The notes below the pieces were generated by a model. That model worked only from the letters and a program-made list of their open reading frames with translations, ran no database searches and was not told where the DNA came from. A DNA stretch of 12,511 nt from JACROF01 sp964533055. GTDB lineage: Bacteria > Patescibacteriota > Microgenomatia > Levybacterales > UBA12049. The stretch covers positions 1-12,511 of the forward strand of contig CAZHKZ010000021.1 of NCBI GenBank assembly GCA_964533055.1, in the 5' to 3' direction. The number at the start of each line of letters is the position of its first letter. Positions within the stretch are counted from its first letter, which is position 1. Made by a program: the position numbers and the translations under genes. Below are positions 10,806 to 12,511 of the stretch, piece after piece.

Positions 10806-11666
10806 ATGCAGCCAACAAAGATTAATGACGCCCACAAAATGTTCATTGATTACCTTAAGGGTAAGAAGCACTCCAGTGCTACCATTCTAGCATATGGAAA
10901 AGATATTGAGCAGTTAGCCTCGTTCTTAGAGGAAATGAATAAGCATCATGTCCATGATGTTGCTGGGTCAGACCTGCAAGCCTTCCTCGCAAAGATGTCT
11001 GAAAAGGGCTATACTCCAAAGTCATTATCAAGAAAACTCAATTCAACACGTACGTTTTATAGGTTTTTGAAAGTAAATGAGATGATCACTGATGATCCAT
11101 CACTTTTAGTCTCACATCCTCGCTATGAACTTGCTCCACCTAGGATTCTAAAGCCAACAGAGTACAGAGCACTCCGTGATGCAGCTCGACATGATAGTCG
11201 CATGTTTGCAATCATCGAACTTCTTCTCCAAACTGGTATTAGAATTGGTGAGCTTGCAGAGCTTCGCATGAGTAATGTGAAAGCAAATGAGATCGATATC
11301 ACTCCATATGAAAAACATGAGGCTCGCACTGTTCCACTCAATAAATCAGCGAAGGAAGCTCTCACGCTCTACCTAAAATCACGACCTGAGGTCGCAGATG
11401 ATCATGTTTTTATCACAAAATCAGGTAAGCCTTTCCTTGTTCGTAACATTAGGACAGCAATTGAGCGTTATTTCCGAATTGCAGAGATCGATAATGCAAA
11501 AGTAAATGATCTACGCCACACATTTGTAGCTCACCATCTAAAGCATGGGGTGTCCCTTGTCCTTCTCTCCAAGGTTCTTGGTCACAAAAGAATTTCTACA
11601 ACTGAGCGCTATTTGGAGTACGTTAAGGACCGAGGTAAAGATACCAACCACCTTTCTGAACTCTAA
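10806..11666 (+). CDS. Xer-type tyrosine recombinase
   Basis: The 286-residue protein has the usual XerC/XerD size. It has an N-terminal SAM-like core-binding domain (about 8-95, with SRKLNSTRTFYRFL at 75-88) and a C-terminal catalytic domain. By position against E. coli XerD (R148, K172, H244, R247, H270, Y279) the active site is Arg146, Lys170, Asn234, Arg237, His260 and the nucleophile Tyr269; spacing is conserved exactly. The only change is Asn at the first His of the HxxR motif (NDLRHTF). It most likely resolves chromosome dimers at a dif-like site as a single Xer, although no attachment site or mobile element is visible next to it, so an integrase role is not suggested. It is near the division gene and ends six bases from the deacetylase gene without a terminator. 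Confidence 0.9.
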   Translation: MQPTKINDAHKMFIDYLKGKKHSSATILAYGKDIEQLASFLEEMNKHHVHDVAGSDLQAFLAKMSEKGYTPKSLSRKLNSTRTFYRFLKVNEMITDDPSLLVSHPRYELAPPRILKPTEYRALRDAARHDSRMFAIIELLLQTGIRIGELAELRMSNVKANEIDITPYEKHEARTVPLNKSAKEALTLYLKSRPEVADDHVFITKSGKPFLVRNIRTAIERYFRIAEIDNAKVNDLRHTFVAHHLKHGVSLVLLSKVLGHKRISTTERYLEYVKDRGKDTNHLSEL

Positions 11667-11672
11667 ACTCCC

Positions 11673-12401
11673 TTATTTAGCCATTTTGAGGCACATAAAA
11701 CTTTCTGCGTACTTGTAGTCTTTGCCGTTAGCATGACGAATTGCTCTCTCTGTAACCCTTTTCCCCACATCATTTAAATCCGCGAACTGGCTTTCGTGAG
11801 CTCCAATTGCCTGTAATTTCTTATCTAGATGATTTGAAATATCCTCGACATGACTAGGTGATTTATCTCCCCAATTCACTATCCACAATTCATCAACCCT
11901 ATGTGGATCAAGACCTTCCTTTTCATGCTCTGGAAAAGTAAGCCGATCACGAGAAAGTGGGAAAACAGCATCCATGGTGGCAAGACCAGCTGCTCTATGA
12001 TCAGTGTGGTTCACAAAATGATACCCATGCTCTGATGCAGGTTCTAAAGAAAAATGGAAAGTTGGATCAAGCCCAATTACTCTTGTAGGCTTCACTTTCC
12101 GTATAATCCGCACCAACTCCTCTTTTAACTTTTGAGTCACCTCAAGCTGAGTGTCGGGATGATCTAAAAAGAAAACTTCTTTGAGTCCCAGTATTTTCCC
12201 GGCTGCGATCTGCTCTTCCTGCCTTATTTTAACGAGTCGATCCGGAGTCATCTTAGGATCTGCGGAGCCTTTAGATCCATCGGTACAAATAACATAATAC
12301 GTATCCCAACCTTCATCAATAAGCTTAGCAACAGTGCCAGATGCGCCAAAATCGATATCATCTGGGTGGGCACCAATTGCGAGAAGAACTTTATCATTCA
12401 T
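11673..12401 (-). CDS. PIG-L/LmbE-family zinc-dependent deacetylase
   Basis: The 242-residue protein belongs to the PIG-L (GlcNAc-PI de-N-acetylase, LmbE, MshB, BshB) family. These are Zn-dependent enzymes that remove N-acetyl groups from sugar conjugates, such as precursors of mycothiol or bacillithiol, or nucleotide-linked sugars. The metal-site motif AHPDD is at residues 11-15, with His12 and Asp15 as ligands, and NHTDH at 131-135 supplies the third His. A Rossmann-like fold is indicated by VLLAIGAH and WDTYYVICTDGSKGS. The substrate is unknown. It starts 35 bases after the tRNA-Ile on the same strand and may share its transcript, since only a weak TCTATT box (12411-12406) precedes the ATG. 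It is convergent with the Xer gene. Confidence 0.9.
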   Translation of the reverse strand: MNDKVLLAIGAHPDDIDFGASGTVAKLIDEGWDTYYVICTDGSKGSADPKMTPDRLVKIRQEEQIAAGKILGLKEVFFLDHPDTQLEVTQKLKEELVRIIRKVKPTRVIGLDPTFHFSLEPASEHGYHFVNHTDHRAAGLATMDAVFPLSRDRLTFPEHEKEGLDPHRVDELWIVNWGDKSPSHVEDISNHLDKKLQAIGAHESQFADLNDVGKRVTERAIRHANGKDYKYAESFMCLKMAK

Positions 12402-12436
12402 AAAAAATAGACCTTAGAATCTCCACAGAGAATTCC

Positions 12437-12511
12437 TGGTGCGTCTGCTTGGGATCGAACCAAGGACATCTACTTTATAAGAGTAGCGCTCTACCACTGA
12501 GCTACAGACGC
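12437..12511 (-). tRNA. tRNA-Ile, anticodon UAU, with encoded CCA
   Basis: The minus strand from the last base of the window folds into a clean cloverleaf. Acceptor GCGTCTG pairs fully with CAGACGC, and the D-arm is GCTC/GAGC with loop AGTGGTA. Anticodon stem CTACT/AGTAG encloses loop CTTATAA, giving anticodon TAT (UAU) for the codon AUA. The T-arm is CTTGG/CCAAG with loop TTCGATC, and the discriminator is A73. CCA is genomically encoded (12439-12437), unlike both Met tRNAs here. A37, A38 and A73 fit isoleucine identity. Most bacteria read AUA with a lysidine-modified CAU tRNA instead, so the direct UAU anticodon is uncommon. The 5' end coincides with the window edge, so its promoter is not visible. 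Confidence 0.9.

Noticed and set aside
10806..11666. Xer gene as the integrase of a mobile element next to tRNA genes
   Set aside because: No direct repeats of tRNA 3' ends, excisionase, phage or plasmid genes are visible. Size and layout match a chromosomal Xer.

Overview
This window looks like housekeeping DNA from a small, AT-rich, very compact bacterial genome, most likely a Candidate Phyla Radiation (Patescibacteria) member and possibly a parcubacterium. That assignment is inference. It rests on the CxxC-x17-CxxC zinc-ribbon protein often seen in these lineages, the adjacent dnaG and rpoD genes, the reduced IMP dehydrogenase without CBS domains, the gene set, and junctions only a few bases long. 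UGA ends dnaG and guaB, so this is not a lineage that reads UGA as glycine. I see no insertion sequence, prophage, CRISPR array or recognisable defence system, and all complete genes are intact.

Layout. Positions 1-2437 carry small accessory genes: the end of a DUF1801 protein, a coiled-coil protein, a 38-residue basic protein, a T4 endonuclease V-type pyrimidine-dimer glycosylase, a VOC-fold protein followed one base later by a Nudix hydrolase, and the zinc-ribbon protein. Positions 2501-6426 (minus strand) hold dnaG, rpoD and a membrane acyltransferase. A Cof-type HAD phosphatase (6504-7265) runs head-on into guaA and overlaps its end. guaB and guaA (9918 to 7249, minus) abut exactly. Next come elongator tRNA-Met (minus) and initiator tRNA-fMet (plus) with overlapping divergent promoters, an FtsB/DivIC-like division protein (minus), a Xer-type tyrosine recombinase (plus), a PIG-L/LmbE deacetylase (minus), and a tRNA-Ile with anticodon UAU ending exactly at the window edge. 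The longest stretch without a convincing gene is 9919-10160 (about 240 bp). It holds the guaB promoter, a perfect DnaA box and an AT-only inverted repeat.

Expression. At almost every promoter-proximal gene a good -10 box, often of the extended TGn type and several with a -35 box at 17 bp, lies only 5-11 bases before the start codon. Many mRNAs should therefore be leaderless or nearly so. Genes inside operons (guaA, rpoD, Nudix) instead have Shine-Dalgarno-like sequences or tight coupling. The RpoD encoded here keeps the region 2.4, 3.0 and 4.2 residues that read such promoters.

Function. GuaB and GuaA would turn IMP into GMP through XMP. DnaG and RpoD serve replication priming and transcription. 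The FtsB-like protein and the Xer recombinase fit division and chromosome resolution. I did not find a multi-gene novel system. The points most worth checking are the unusual GuaB, the DnaA box at guaBA, the leaderless starts, the UAU-anticodon tRNA-Ile, and active-site departures in the recombinase and the glycosylase.
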